Shown: positions 51,442 through 59,990, numbered from the stretch's first letter. The stretch: 64,000 nt of DNA from Streptomyces sp. P9-A2 (GCF_036634175.1 NZ_JAZIFX010000001.1:1736001-1800000), one strand, 5' to 3'. Program-made: numbers and translations. The notes: a model not told the origin generated them from the letters alone.

Positions 51442-51981
51442 ATGATGAACACCCGTCCCACCTTCGTCACCGCGGCCGTCGCGGCCGCTGCGGCCCTGGC
51501 CGCCACCGGCATCACCTACGCCTCGGCGTCCGCCTACGAGCCGGCCCAGGCCGCCCCCGCAGTCCAGCAGGCGGCAGTCCCTGCCTCGGCCCCCATGGGC
51601 GGCGACTCCGGCAAGGGCAACGAAGGCCGGGACAACGAAGGCAAGGACAACGAAGGCCGAGGCTTCGAAGGCCGGATCCACATCAACGAGCGTTCCTACT
51701 CGGACGACCTGGGCGGCTGCGTCACCGTCGTGAGCGGCCTGGGCTCCCGCAGCCTGAACATCCGCAACGACAGCCGCAGGAGCGTCGAGGTCTTCCGCGG
51801 AGCCGCCTGCGACAACGGCGCCCCCATCGCCACCGTCGGACCACACAGCTCCAGCGACGGCGTGCGCCCCGGCCACGTCCGGGGCGGCGTCTTCGTCAAG
51901 GACGGAGTGGTGGGCAGCTTCCGAGTCATCAACCACCACTTCGATGGATTCAACGGAAACAACGGACACGGCGGACGCTGA
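51442..51981 (+). CDS. secreted small protein with NEGK/R repeats
   Basis: 179 residues; ATG at 51442 after AGGAGAAG. A Sec signal peptide (about 1-32, RPTFVTAAVAAAAALAATGI) leads to an Ala/Pro/Gln linker, a Gly/Asn/Glu repeat (GKGNEGRDNEGKDNEGRGFE) and a compact C-terminal domain with two Cys (GGCVTVVSGLGSRSLNIRND, VEVFRGAACDNGAPIATVGP). Family not recognised; extracellular. Ends at a strong terminator 28 bases downstream. Confidence 0.8.
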   Translation: MMNTRPTFVTAAVAAAAALAATGITYASASAYEPAQAAPAVQQAAVPASAPMGGDSGKGNEGRDNEGKDNEGRGFEGRIHINERSYSDDLGGCVTVVSGLGSRSLNIRNDSRRSVEVFRGAACDNGAPIATVGPHSSSDGVRPGHVRGGVFVKDGVVGSFRVINHHFDGFNGNNGHGGR

Positions 51982-52009
51982 CCGAACCGCCACCCCAGCG
52001 CAACATAAA

Positions 52010-52040
52010 GACCCCGGCCCGCTGGAATCGGGCCGGGGTC
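52010..52040 (+). terminator. hairpin terminator of secreted protein gene
   Basis: GACCCCGGCCCG pairs with CGGGCCGGGGTC, 12 perfect bases, loop CTGGAAT. Confidence 0.9.
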
Positions 52041-52238
52041 CCCCCATAACATCTCACCCCGAACACCCCGCTTTCACATACCCACCCGGGCACCTCATCA
52101 TAAATCCGGACAACGACGCCCTGCCAGCCCAGCCCCACCGCACCGGCGCGCTCAGGGCGATTCAAAGTCGGAGCGATCATGTAGGTGTGCAGGTCACGGC
52201 GGTGTGACGGTGTCGGGTGAGTACGCGAACGTACGCAA

Positions 52239-52294
52239 CGAAGCTCCGTTGTGGAGGTGACCTTCCCAGGTCCCCTTCGCGCAACGGAGCTTCG
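52239..52294. repeat. 13-base inverted repeat at the ISAs1-like remnant
   Basis: CGAAGCTCCGTTG (52239-52251) and CAACGGAGCTTCG (52282-52294), a perfect inverted repeat with a 30-base loop, directly before the transposase start at 52297. Possibly an IS end, hairpin or terminator. Confidence 0.7.
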
Positions 52295-52296
52295 AT

Positions 52297-52719
52297 GTGC
52301 CGTCAGTCTTCCGCCATCTGCCTGGTCAAGTCGCCCACTCATCAGCACCGCGCGACCGGTCCGCGGCGCCGACGCGGGAAGCGTCACCCGTTCGTGGCAG
52401 TACTACTGATCGCGTGCTCCGCTGTCGCCACCGGAGCGAAGACGTTCACGGCGATCGGTGGATGGGCGACAAAGGCCCCGAGGGCGTCCTGGCCCGAGTC
52501 GGCGCCCGCACCGCGACGGCCCTGGCCGTACGTATCCCGCCCAGCAGCGCGACCACCCGCCGAGTCATCAAGGACACCTGCCCCGGCGCCCTGACCGACC
52601 TTGCCCTTGCCCTTGCCCTTGCCCTTGCCCTTGCCCTTGCCCTTGCCCTTGCCCTTGCCCTTGCCCTTGCCCTTGCCCTTGCCGGAAACTTCATCCGCCC
52701 TGGTAGGAGCGGTGTGTGA
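52297..52719 (+). pseudogene. ISAs1-family transposase remnant with frameshifts and microsatellite
   Basis: The N-terminal half of an ISAs1-type transposase can be read only by changing frames: VPSVFRHLPGQVAHS in frame 1, then RGKRHPFVAVLLIACSAVAT in frame 2, then VLARVGARTATALAVRIPPS and RRVIKDTCPGALTDL back in frame 1. After that the gene is replaced by (CTTGCC)14, which reads as Leu-Ala repeats. The catalytic DDE part is lost. Confidence 0.8.
52600..52683. repeat. (CTTGCC)14 hexanucleotide microsatellite
   Basis: Fourteen exact copies, 84 bases, within the ISAs1-like pseudogene. Confidence 0.97.
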
Positions 52720-52799
52720 GATGGCACGAGATGTCGAGCGCGGTCGTTCGAGCTGGCGCTCTCGCGCGGCTGTCGAGCATCGCGGCATGATGGCTGGCT

Positions 52800-53440
52800 G
52801 TGCTGCTGCGCCTGGCCTGTCCGGGCGTGACCAACGCGTTCGGCATGCTGTGCCTGCTCCCGCTGGGCGATCGGGACAAGGACGCCGAGATCCTGGCCCT
52901 ACGCCACCGGACCACGGTCCTGGAGCGACCACTCGGAAAGGACAAGGTGCGGTTCACCCCAAGCGATCGGGCGTTCCTGGCCGCGCTGCCGCACCGGCTC
53001 CCGCGCGACGTGCTGCGAAGGGTACGGGCTACTGGTTCACCCGACACCGCGACCTTCTCGCGCACCTTCTCGCGCACCGTCACGCCGCCGCCCTTCGGTC
53101 CGAACGCCCGGACGGCCGCGCACGGTGCACTTTGTCCGCGTTCTGGTGCCGCGCCCGGCACGAGAGAATCCCAGCCGGGGCTACCGGAGGGTGCGCGGCG
53201 AACTGCTCGTCCCGGGTCCGAAGGTGGCCGCCTCCACGGTAGGGGAGATCTTGAAGGAGGAAGGAGGCCGGGATCGATCCGGCACCCGAGCGCGCCTCCA
53301 CGACCTGGGCCGGCTTCCTGCCCTCCCTCACAGCCATCGCCGAGGAGATCAACAACCAGCCCCGCCGCCGCCTCGGCTACCTCACCCCACAGGAAGCCTT
53401 CCAGCGAGCCCTGACCGAAGATGTTGCTTCAACGAATTGA
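52800..53440 (+). pseudogene. decayed integrase-core (rve) transposase with an IS30-like tail
   Basis: Pieces of a common Streptomyces integrase-core protein occur in successive frames: RLACPGVTNAFGMLCLLPLG, EILALRHRTTVLERPLGKDK and VRFTPSDRAFLAAL (frame 0), YWFTRHRDLLAHLLAHRHAA (frame 2), ARENPSRGYRRVRGELLVPG and KVAASTVGEILKEEG (frame 1). At about 53290 it changes to IAEEINNQPRRRLGYLTPQE plus AFQRALTEDVASTN, an IS30-type C-terminus ending at 53440. Two different transposases seem fused by deletion. No active enzyme is possible. Confidence 0.8.
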
Positions 53441-53483
53441 CACCGCCGGCACCTGGACGATCCACCCGGCCACCGCATAGACC

Positions 53484-53518
53484 GAGGGGCCGCCCGGCCT
53501 GCGGCCGGGCGGCCCCTC
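53484..53518 (-). terminator. strong hairpin terminator of DUF574 methyltransferase gene
   Basis: GAGGGGCCGCCCGGCC pairs with GGCCGGGCGGCCCCTC, 16 perfect bases with a TGC loop, 21 bases past the methyltransferase stop. Confidence 0.92.
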
Positions 53519-53539
53519 ACCAAGATCTTCATGAGTCTT

Positions 53540-54346
53540 CTAGGCCTTGCGCCCCACCGCCCCGTACCCCGGGATCACCCCGTCGTCCTGGCCCGGTACG
53601 GGCTCGCCCAGTTCGGGGTGCCACAGGTGGGGCACCTGGACGCCGGGGGCGACCAGCTCGAGGCCGGCGAAGAGACGGGTGAACTCCTCGCGGGAGCGCA
53701 GGGCCAGCGTGACGCCCGCGGCCTTGAGCTTCTCGGTGGCCGCCTTCGATTCCTCGGGGGTGAAGTCGGGCGTCGCGTGGGAGACCACCAGGTAGCTGCC
53801 GGAGGGCAGCTCGGCCAGCAGCCGGCCGACCAGTTCGTGGGCGCCGTCCTCGTCGGAGATGAAGTGCAGCAGCGCGATGAGGGAGAGCGCGACCGGCCGG
53901 TCGAAGTCGAGGATCTTCCGCGCACCCTCCAGGATGCTCTCCGGATCGCGCACATCGGCCTGGAGGTACTCGGTCACGCCCTCGTCGGTGCCGCGCAGCA
54001 GCGCGCCGGCGTGGGCCAGCACGATCGGGTCGTTGTCGCAGTAGACGACGCGCGCGTCGGGTGCGATCTCCTGGGCCACCTGGTGGAGGTTCGGCTCGGT
54101 GGGGATGCCGGTGCCGATGTCGAGGAACTGGCGTATGCCCTGGCCGGCGAGCCAGCGCGTGGCGCGCTGCATGAAGGAGCGGTTCACCCGCGCCATCACG
54201 GGCACCCTCGGGTCGAGGGTGAGCATCTGCCGGCCCATGGCCTCGTCGACGGGGTAGTTGTCCTTGCCTCCGAGGTACCAGTCGTACATCCGCGCGGTGT
54301 GCGGCTTGCTCGTGTCGATCTCGACGGGGTGCTGCTGCCCGGTCAT
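53540..54346 (-). CDS. DUF574 (SAV_2177-type) SAM-dependent methyltransferase
   Basis: 268 residues from ATG 54346 (GGAG 8 bases upstream; frame open to 54370). Streptomyces-enriched family. Marks: PHTARMYDWYLGGKDNYPVD, FLDIGTGIPTEPNLHQVAQE (SAM motif), ARVVYCDNDPIVLAHAGALL, and VPHLWHPELGEPVPG near the end. These proteins are common in the genus and of unknown substrate; an adjoining DUF397/XRE pair is typical of the accessory regions they occupy. Confidence 0.93.
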   Translation of the reverse strand: MTGQQHPVEIDTSKPHTARMYDWYLGGKDNYPVDEAMGRQMLTLDPRVPVMARVNRSFMQRATRWLAGQGIRQFLDIGTGIPTEPNLHQVAQEIAPDARVVYCDNDPIVLAHAGALLRGTDEGVTEYLQADVRDPESILEGARKILDFDRPVALSLIALLHFISDEDGAHELVGRLLAELPSGSYLVVSHATPDFTPEESKAATEKLKAAGVTLALRSREEFTRLFAGLELVAPGVQVPHLWHPELGEPVPGQDDGVIPGYGAVGRKA

Positions 54347-54559
54347 GACGAACTCCATAAGTGTCTGCAACTGTTAGTGATCAATTTCAGTGCCGAGCCA
54401 GTGTGGTGAGCGGAGTGGGCGGGGACACCCGGAACGGAGTGCTGCGCGGGGACGGGGGTGCGTACTCGGCGGGGAGTCAGCAGGGGGAAGGGGGGCGGGA
54501 GGGGGAACAAGCAACATCGGGTGTACGCCGGGAAGCAACGGTAGGACGGTCGGCAAGGG
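54347..54559. other. intergenic G-rich region
   Basis: Purine-rich G-runs (about 54478-54505), no gene supported. Promoter of the methyltransferase is expected near 54380. Confidence 0.4.
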
Positions 54560-54859
54560 TCAGGACAGCAGGAAATCCGCCTCTCCCGCTTTGGCTCCTT
54601 CGATGAAGGCCGTCATCTCGGCCGAGGTGTAGATGAGCGCCGGCCCGTCCGGGTCGGTGGACTGCCGTACGGCGATCCGGCCGTCGTCGAGCTTCATCGC
54701 CTCCAGGCAGTTGCCGCCGTTGCCGCCGCTCCACGGCTTGTGCCAGCCCTCGCTGCCCAGCTCGCGCGCGGGCATGCCGTTGTAGATCCCCCCGACCCGG
54801 GGCGGGGGCACCGGCAGGAGGGAGGACAAGTACAGGGACAGGGGTTTGATGTGGTTCAT
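54560..54859 (-). CDS. DUF397 protein (triad 1)
   Basis: 99 residues; ATG at 54859. DUF397 core: SEGWHKPWSGGNGGNCLEAM with the Cys, KLDDGRIAVRQSTDPDGPAL and MTAFIEGAKAGEADF. Small DUF397 proteins pair with a DUF5753/XRE regulator; the known Streptomyces examples (WhiJ/Scr-type) influence development or antibiotic production. The XRE stop immediately precedes this gene's start. Confidence 0.92.
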   Translation of the reverse strand: MNHIKPLSLYLSSLLPVPPPRVGGIYNGMPARELGSEGWHKPWSGGNGGNCLEAMKLDDGRIAVRQSTDPDGPALIYTSAEMTAFIEGAKAGEADFLLS

Positions 54860-55720
54860 TCACAGCTCCTTGCGGAGATCCCTGAGGATCACCTTCGTGC
54901 GATGTGCTGTAGCGGCCTGCGCCGCCATGCGGTCCATGACTTCGAGGTGGGTCGCCACCTCGGTGCGCGCGTCCAGGTAGACGGCGCCGGTCAGGTACTC
55001 GCTGTAGACCATGTCCGGCAGTTCGGGCATGGCGAATCGGAACAGCACGAACGGCCCGTACGTGCCGGGGTGCGGCCCACTGGCGAACGGGGCTACCTGG
55101 AGCGTCACGTTGGGCAGCTTCGTGGCCTCGAGGAGTCTGTCGATCTGGGCACGCATCACCTCCGGGCCGCCGACCGGGCGGCGCAGCGCCGTCTCGTCCA
55201 TGACGACCCACAGCCGGGGCGCGTCGTCACGGGTGAGCAGATCCTGCCGTTGCATGCGCAGGGCGACGTGTCCCTCGATGTCCTCGGGCCGGGTCTGCCC
55301 GATGGCACCCGAGAGCAGCACGCCGCGTGCGTAGTCCTCGGTCTGCAGCAGACCTGGGACGAAGTGGGGCTCGTAGCTGCGGATGAGCGTAGCCGCGCCC
55401 TCGAGACTGACGTACATCGAGAACCAGCCGGGCAGGATCTCGTGGAAGCGCTGCCACCAGCCGGGCCGGTTGGCGTCCTCCGCCAGCTGTACGAAGGCGT
55501 CGGCCTCGCTGTCGGAGACCCCGTATGCCTTCAGCAGAAGCTGGAGGTACGGAATCTTGAGCGCGACCTCGGCCATCTCCATGCGCCGGACCGTGGCGGG
55601 GGCGACGCGCAGGACGCGTGCGGCCTCCTCACGTTTGAGGCCGGCGCTTTCCCGCAGATCCAGCAGGCGCCGGCCGAGGACGACCTGGCCGACCGTCGGC
55701 GCGGACCGCGGTTCACTCAC
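54860..55720 (-). CDS. XRE-type regulator with DUF5753 (triad 1)
   Basis: 286 residues; GTG at 55720 preceded by GGAGGTGGAGC (frame open to 55912). HTH about 10-60 (LGRRLLDLRESAGLKREEAA, VLRVAPATVRRMEMAEVALK) and DUF5753 (FHEILPGWFSMYVSLEGAAT, HFVPGLLQTEDYARGVLLSG, RPEDIEGHVALRMQRQDLL, LLEATKLPNVTLQVAPFASG, GAVYLDARTEVATHLEVMDR). WhiJ-like regulator, partner of the adjacent DUF397 protein; the divergent ATPase gene completes the triad. Confidence 0.93.
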   Translation of the reverse strand: MSEPRSAPTVGQVVLGRRLLDLRESAGLKREEAARVLRVAPATVRRMEMAEVALKIPYLQLLLKAYGVSDSEADAFVQLAEDANRPGWWQRFHEILPGWFSMYVSLEGAATLIRSYEPHFVPGLLQTEDYARGVLLSGAIGQTRPEDIEGHVALRMQRQDLLTRDDAPRLWVVMDETALRRPVGGPEVMRAQIDRLLEATKLPNVTLQVAPFASGPHPGTYGPFVLFRFAMPELPDMVYSEYLTGAVYLDARTEVATHLEVMDRMAAQAATAHRTKVILRDLRKEL

Positions 55721-55909
55721 GCTCCACCTCCACGAAAAGGACTTCCTGACATTTCCGAAGCTGAGGACTCCGACAGCCCCGACAGCCGGCCCCGACAGCC
55801 CTGCGGCGCCAATCCGAGATCCATCGAACTTTTCTTCGATGACCTCAACTGGCGCCGCGCGGGGTGCTGTTGCGAGCAGTGTGTCACGGCCGTCCAGACC
55901 GTCACACAG

Positions 55910-55945
55910 CACTCTGGATTTTCCAGAGTGACACTTGCCAAGTGT
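55910..55945. promoter_or_regulatory. adjacent palindromes between triad-1 regulator and ATPase
   Basis: CACTCTGGA-TTT-TCCAGAGTG (55910-55930) directly abuts ACACTTG-C-CAAGTGT (55931-55945). Both are perfect inverted repeats, 26 bases before the likely ATPase start. They are strong operator candidates for the XRE regulator. Confidence 0.75.
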
Positions 55946-55970
55946 GCACGGCGGGGCGATAGTGGCAAGC

Positions 55971-56657
55971 GTGATTCCGCCCGCGCCCTTAGGAACAGAC
56001 GCCGCTGCGCGCCCCTTCGGTCTCGGCTCCGCTCAGGGAGCCGCCGACTCCGCAGGGGCTGTTGTCCAGCGCCGGTTCCGCTTCGAACTGGCTGCTCACC
56101 CGGGTTCTCCCGCGCAGGCCAGACGCCTGACAAGGGCCCGACTGACCGGCTGGTCGGTGTGCGAGGACACCTGCGACACAGCGGCTCTGGTCGTCTCCGA
56201 ACTCGTCACCAACGCCATCGTGCACACGGCGAGCAGCCACATAGTCTGCGAGCTGCACGACGGCGACGACCTGGTGCGCATCGCCGTACGGGACGAGGGC
56301 TGCGCCCCCGGCCGACCCCGTGCGAACACCCGGCAGCAGCCGGAGGAGGAGCACGGCAGGGGCCTGCTTCTCGTGGACGCCATGTGTCACGCCTGGGGCG
56401 CCCACGAGCAGGGCCCCGGGCTGCTGGTCTGGGCCGAGCTGCCCCGCAAGGCCGACACACCGCGCCCCTCCGACGGGCCGCGGAACGACCTCGGCTGGGG
56501 CGAGCGCCCCAAGCCGGGCCCGGCCGGTGGCCGGGACGAGAGCGAGGAGCCCGAGCAGCGGCACCACCGCGAAGCGGCCCCGACCGCTTCGCCCGCACCT
56601 CCCCCCTGTCAGCACACGGCCCCGCGCCGGTACCGCCGGGACGGGGAATGGGCGTGA
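55971..56657 (+). CDS. HATPase (anti-sigma-like) protein of triad 1
   Basis: 228 residues from GTG 55971 (frame open to 55935). RsbW-like histidine-kinase-type ATPase domain: VVSELVTNAIVHTASSH (N-box with Glu and Asn), VRDEGCAPGRPRAN (G1) and EHGRGLLLVDAMCHAWG (G2). The C-terminal 60 residues are a charged, Pro-rich tail. Such ATPases lie divergently from DUF397/XRE pairs in Streptomyces. Role: possibly protein kinase or anti-sigma activity. Overlaps the next gene by 10 bases. Confidence 0.88.
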   Translation: MIPPAPLGTDAAARPFGLGSAQGAADSAGAVVQRRFRFELAAHPGSPAQARRLTRARLTGWSVCEDTCDTAALVVSELVTNAIVHTASSHIVCELHDGDDLVRIAVRDEGCAPGRPRANTRQQPEEEHGRGLLLVDAMCHAWGAHEQGPGLLVWAELPRKADTPRPSDGPRNDLGWGERPKPGPAGGRDESEEPEQRHHREAAPTASPAPPPCQHTAPRRYRRDGEWA

Positions 56658-57082
56658 CGGGGACTCGCACCCTGAGCCTGAACACGCTGGTTCGCCTCCA
56701 GCGCGGGATGGGGACTCCGGCCGCACCGCTCCTGCGCCTGTCCGTCCCCGAGGGGATGACGGCTCCGATGGGCTGCGACGCGGTGGCGGTACCGGCCCGT
56801 TTCGGGCCGCTGGTCCTGCCCCGGCTGCCACGGGTGGGGTGCGTGTACGCCGATGAGGCGCACTGGTGGTGGCTGGTTCCGTCCGATTCGGACTACGCCC
56901 TGGAGTGGCCCGCCCCCGCGCGGTACGACACGGGGGCCGTCGTGCCGGATACCCCGGACCTCCCCAGCCTGATCCATCGCCCCGACGGCACGCTTCCGTA
57001 CACTCCGCCGATACCGCTCTACCTGGCGGTGTGCCGCCTGACGAACACGACCCCGAGCTGGTCCCGTCCGGTCACCGCATAG
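56648..57082 (+). CDS. hypothetical protein (triad-associated)
   Basis: 144 residues; ATG at 56648 overlapping the ATPase 3' end, so probably co-translated. No family recognised. Features: VRLQRGMGTPAAPLLRLSVP near the N-terminus, VGCVYADEAHWWWLVPSDSD (Trp-rich), and a C-terminal PYTPPIPLYLAVCRLTNTTP. No signal or membrane segment. Confidence 0.6.
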   Translation: MGVTGTRTLSLNTLVRLQRGMGTPAAPLLRLSVPEGMTAPMGCDAVAVPARFGPLVLPRLPRVGCVYADEAHWWWLVPSDSDYALEWPAPARYDTGAVVPDTPDLPSLIHRPDGTLPYTPPIPLYLAVCRLTNTTPSWSRPVTA

Positions 57083-57136
57083 GACTCCCGGGCCTCACAC
57101 GGCGCCGCCCACCACCCTGCCGTGGCCCGTGCGGGC

Positions 57137-57584
57137 TCACGCGGCCGCGTCCGCGCTGCCGTCGCCACCGCGGACGATCACCAGGAACATGTCGGTCGCG
57201 AGGTCCATGACGACCTCGGCGGGCAGGCCCTCCATACGCCGCGCCCGCGCGAACTCCTCCGCGGGCCAGGACCCCCGCGGCCCGCCCGCGGGAAAGCTTT
57301 CAATCACCGTTCGCCCGAACATGAAGTGGTACACGACGAGCTGCCGGCGCCCCTCGAACAGGTCGAGCAGCGTGGCCTTGCCCCCCAAGCTCTCGGCTCC
57401 GCTCGAGCAGGGAGGTACCCCCACCGCCATCGAACACGTACTCCCGGTCGATCTCGACCATGGGCAGCCGGCGCCGCTCGGCGTTGAGCGCGTCCTTCGC
57501 GCGGGTGACGACCTTTTCCTTGACCAGCAGTTCCGCACGCGCCGCGCGCCAGTCGGCGCGCGAGACGATCTCCGGAAGCGACAT
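57137..57584 (-). pseudogene. DUF899 family gene broken by a small palindromic insertion
   Basis: ATG at 57584 with GGAGGAACC begins a good DUF899 N-terminus (SLPEIVSRADWRAARAELLV, RAKDALNAERRRLPMVEIDR, EYVFDGGGG). The frame then enters a small GC-rich quasi-palindrome (57381-57425) and shifts; the DUF899 sequence TLLDLFEGRRQLVVYHFMF resumes in another frame. After HFMF the rest of DUF899 is missing and an unrelated about 60-residue tail ends the frame at 57137. Both insertion and truncation suggest a dead gene. Confidence 0.75.
57381..57425. repeat. small palindromic repetitive element inside DUF899 pseudogene
   Basis: CCCCCCAAGCTCTCGGCTCC plus GCTCGAGCAGGGAGG and TACCCCCA, a quasi-palindrome. 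I recall similar CTCTCGGCTnCGCTCGAGC sequences repeated in Streptomyces intergenic DNA; a genome-wide search would test this. Confidence 0.6.
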
Positions 57585-57699
57585 GGTTCCTCCTGTGCAA
57601 CGGTCCCGTTGCAAGAGGTGACCGACGCCGGCACCGGAACTCATCGGAACCCGCCCGCCCGGTTCCAAGATTCTTTCGAACCGCCCGCTCACCCGGTGC

Positions 57700-59553
57700 T
57701 CACCCGGTGACGGACAGCTCCGGCAGCCGGACCCCGACGTGCTCGCGGTGCTCCGAGAGGGCGTCCCGCAGTTCGGTGAGCTGCTCGGCGTGGCGGGCGT
57801 CGAGCCGGCCCGTGTCGTCGAGGTGGACGGCGCAGGCGGTGGTGGTGTCGACGAGCCGTTCGAGGAGGGCGGCGAAGTCGTCCGCGCCGTCGGCGTGCCG
57901 GGCGAGCGCGGGGAGTTCGGCGGAGGCGAGCGCGATGGCGCCGCGGGCCTCGGCGAGGGCGCGGTAGGCCTCGCGGCGCAGGGTCCAGCGTGCGGCGCGG
58001 TCGCCGGACCCGTCCAGCACGTGGGCGAGGTACGTGTGGGCGGCGTCCCCCGCTTCCGTGAGCCGGGCCCGGATGGCGCCGCCGCGCCGCACGGGCATCG
58101 GCAGGTGGCCGACGACGAGCACGATGGCGCAGGCCAGCAGTGTCTCGCCGATCCGTGCCACGGAGGCCTGCGGTTCACCGCCCACCATCACCAGGGCAAG
58201 CACGAGCACGGTGATGACGGTGGTCTGCGCGGCGAAGTGCCGGGCGGCGACCGGGATGAGCGCCCCACTGACCGCCACCAGCGCGATGAGCCCTTCCGGC
58301 CGGGGCAGCACGGCGGCGAACCCGGCGAAGAGGAGCGCCCCGAGCACGGTTCCGGCGGCCCGGTTCAGCACCCGGGAGGCGAGCGGACCGAGGTCGGGCT
58401 TGACGAGGAAGACGGCGGTGACGGGCAGCCAGTACCAGTGGTCGTGCTGCCCGTACCAGCGGGCGTGGTACAGGGCCTGGGCGACGGCGACGCTCACGCC
58501 GAAGCAGAGGGCGACCCGCAGGCCGTACTCCTGACCCCGGGTGCCGAGAACGGTACGGGCGAGGGCGGCGCGGGACCGACGGCGCGTGTGCAGGTCGCCG
58601 CCGTCGGCCCGGTCGAAGGCCACGGCGGCGCGCAGGAGGGCGTCGTCGAGGGCGCGCAGCGCGGGGACGGACCGGGAGGGCGCGGGCAGCGGCCCGCCGG
58701 GGGCACCGCCGCGTACGGCGACGGCGAGCCGACGGGGCCCTTCGGACGTGCGAGCCGGTACGGCCTCCCCGGCCCAGGCCAGCGCGGTCGCGGCCTCGGC
58801 CAGCGGCAGCGCGGCGGCGTACTGCGCGTGCAGTCGCCGTTCGGCCGCGGAACTGGCGTACCGCCGCAGCCGGGGTCCGGCCAGCACGTCCTGAGCGTGG
58901 TCGAGGGCGGCGGTGAGCGCGGCGCGCCGCGCGATGGCGGTGGGTGAGCCGGCGGCGTCGAGCAGCGCGGCGACGGCCTCGTACACACCGGCCACGGCAT
59001 GCCGCTCGCCGTCGAACCGGAAGTCCCCTGCGAGGGACCCCGGGGTGGGCAGTGCCAGCCGCAGCAGAAGCAGCCACGCGGCTCCGGCGAGGAAGGCGAG
59101 CGCCCGCTGCCATCCGGTTTCGGGCAGGGGCATCCCGGCGCCGACGGCGGCCCCGACGAGCAGCTGCGTCCCGGCGGCGGAGCCGACGGGGCCCAGCGCA
59201 CTGACCGCGCCGGCGGCCAGCCCGCACCCGGTCAATATCAGCGTCAGCAGCACGGCCGGGGCGTGGTCCCCCGTGTACGTCCCGACGAGGAGCCCGGCCG
59301 CCCCGGCGAGCGCGGGCACTCCGATCCGGTTGACGGAGACACGTCGGCTGCCCGGCCGGTCGTTGATCCCGGCGAACATGGCGCCGATGGCGGCGACGAC
59401 ACCGAGGGTGGGCCGCCCGGCGAGGACGGCGGCGACCAGCAGGGGCCCACCGCCCAGCGCCCCCCGCGTGACCGCGCTCCACGGGACCGGCCCGCGCTGG
59501 GAGCGCAGGGCGTGGGCGAGCCACGGAGGTACGGCGGGCGCGGTACGGGACAC
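57700..59553 (-). CDS. FUSC family membrane protein (aromatic acid exporter-like)
   Basis: 617 residues; GTG at 59553 with GGAG 6 bases before. Two membrane halves of about five or six helices each: GPLLVAAVLAGRPTLGVVAA, VLLTLILTGCGLAAGAVSAL (first half), LRVALCFGVSVAVAQALYHA, GLIALVAVSGALIPVA, TTVITVLVLALVMVGG (second half), each with the FUSC-type YWLPVTAVFLVKPDLGPL segment and a soluble region between them and after. Likely proton-driven efflux; substrate unknown. Confidence 0.88.
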   Translation of the reverse strand: MSRTAPAVPPWLAHALRSQRGPVPWSAVTRGALGGGPLLVAAVLAGRPTLGVVAAIGAMFAGINDRPGSRRVSVNRIGVPALAGAAGLLVGTYTGDHAPAVLLTLILTGCGLAAGAVSALGPVGSAAGTQLLVGAAVGAGMPLPETGWQRALAFLAGAAWLLLLRLALPTPGSLAGDFRFDGERHAVAGVYEAVAALLDAAGSPTAIARRAALTAALDHAQDVLAGPRLRRYASSAAERRLHAQYAAALPLAEAATALAWAGEAVPARTSEGPRRLAVAVRGGAPGGPLPAPSRSVPALRALDDALLRAAVAFDRADGGDLHTRRRSRAALARTVLGTRGQEYGLRVALCFGVSVAVAQALYHARWYGQHDHWYWLPVTAVFLVKPDLGPLASRVLNRAAGTVLGALLFAGFAAVLPRPEGLIALVAVSGALIPVAARHFAAQTTVITVLVLALVMVGGEPQASVARIGETLLACAIVLVVGHLPMPVRRGGAIRARLTEAGDAAHTYLAHVLDGSGDRAARWTLRREAYRALAEARGAIALASAELPALARHADGADDFAALLERLVDTTTACAVHLDDTGRLDARHAEQLTELRDALSEHREHVGVRLPELSVTG

Positions 59554-59938
59554 GGAACTCCAGTCGTCACGTCGGGGCGGGGGCGGGCTCGCGGGCGACG
59601 GTGACCGGGCTGGGGACGCGGTGTCCACCGTAAGCGGAGTTGTCGGAGGAAAGGGAACGGTCTCGTTTCCGGGAGGTGACGATGCGAGCGAAGGATGCGT
59701 TCCTGGGGGAACGCGGTCCGTGATGCGCTTGTTCCGTGAGGTTCCCGCAGGACCGGGGTCGCTCCTCCCTCCCATGGCCTTGGTCCACCTCGAAAAGCTC
59801 CGGGCGGGGGGCCCGCGGCGGTGAAGGCCGTCAGGCGTCGGAGGTCGACTCGGAGACCCTGCTGCGGTCGCCCGAGACCACGGTGCGGCGAGATCGCGGC
59901 CGGCCGCTGGTCGCCGTCGCGATCCTCGTAGGCACGCC
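59554..59938. other. FUSC upstream region
   Basis: No gene supported. A purine-rich segment (about 59640-59700) and GAGGAAAGGGAACGG are the only notable features; the promoter of the leftward FUSC gene is expected near 59600. Confidence 0.4.
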
Positions 59939-59975
59939 AGTGCCCCGTGACCCAAGTTTGCGGTCACGGGGCACT
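59939..59975 (-). terminator. hairpin terminator of triad-2 DUF397 gene
   Basis: AGTGCCCCGTGAC (59939-59951) pairs with GTCACGGGGCACT (59963-59975), 13 perfect bases, loop of 11, placed 15 bases beyond the DUF397 stop. Confidence 0.9.
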
Positions 59976-59990
59976 GCGACGCTCTTCGCT

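Noticed and set aside
52600..52719. A novel Leu-Ala repeat membrane protein
   Set aside because: The run is a (CTTGCC)14 microsatellite in a transposase pseudogene with frameshifts.
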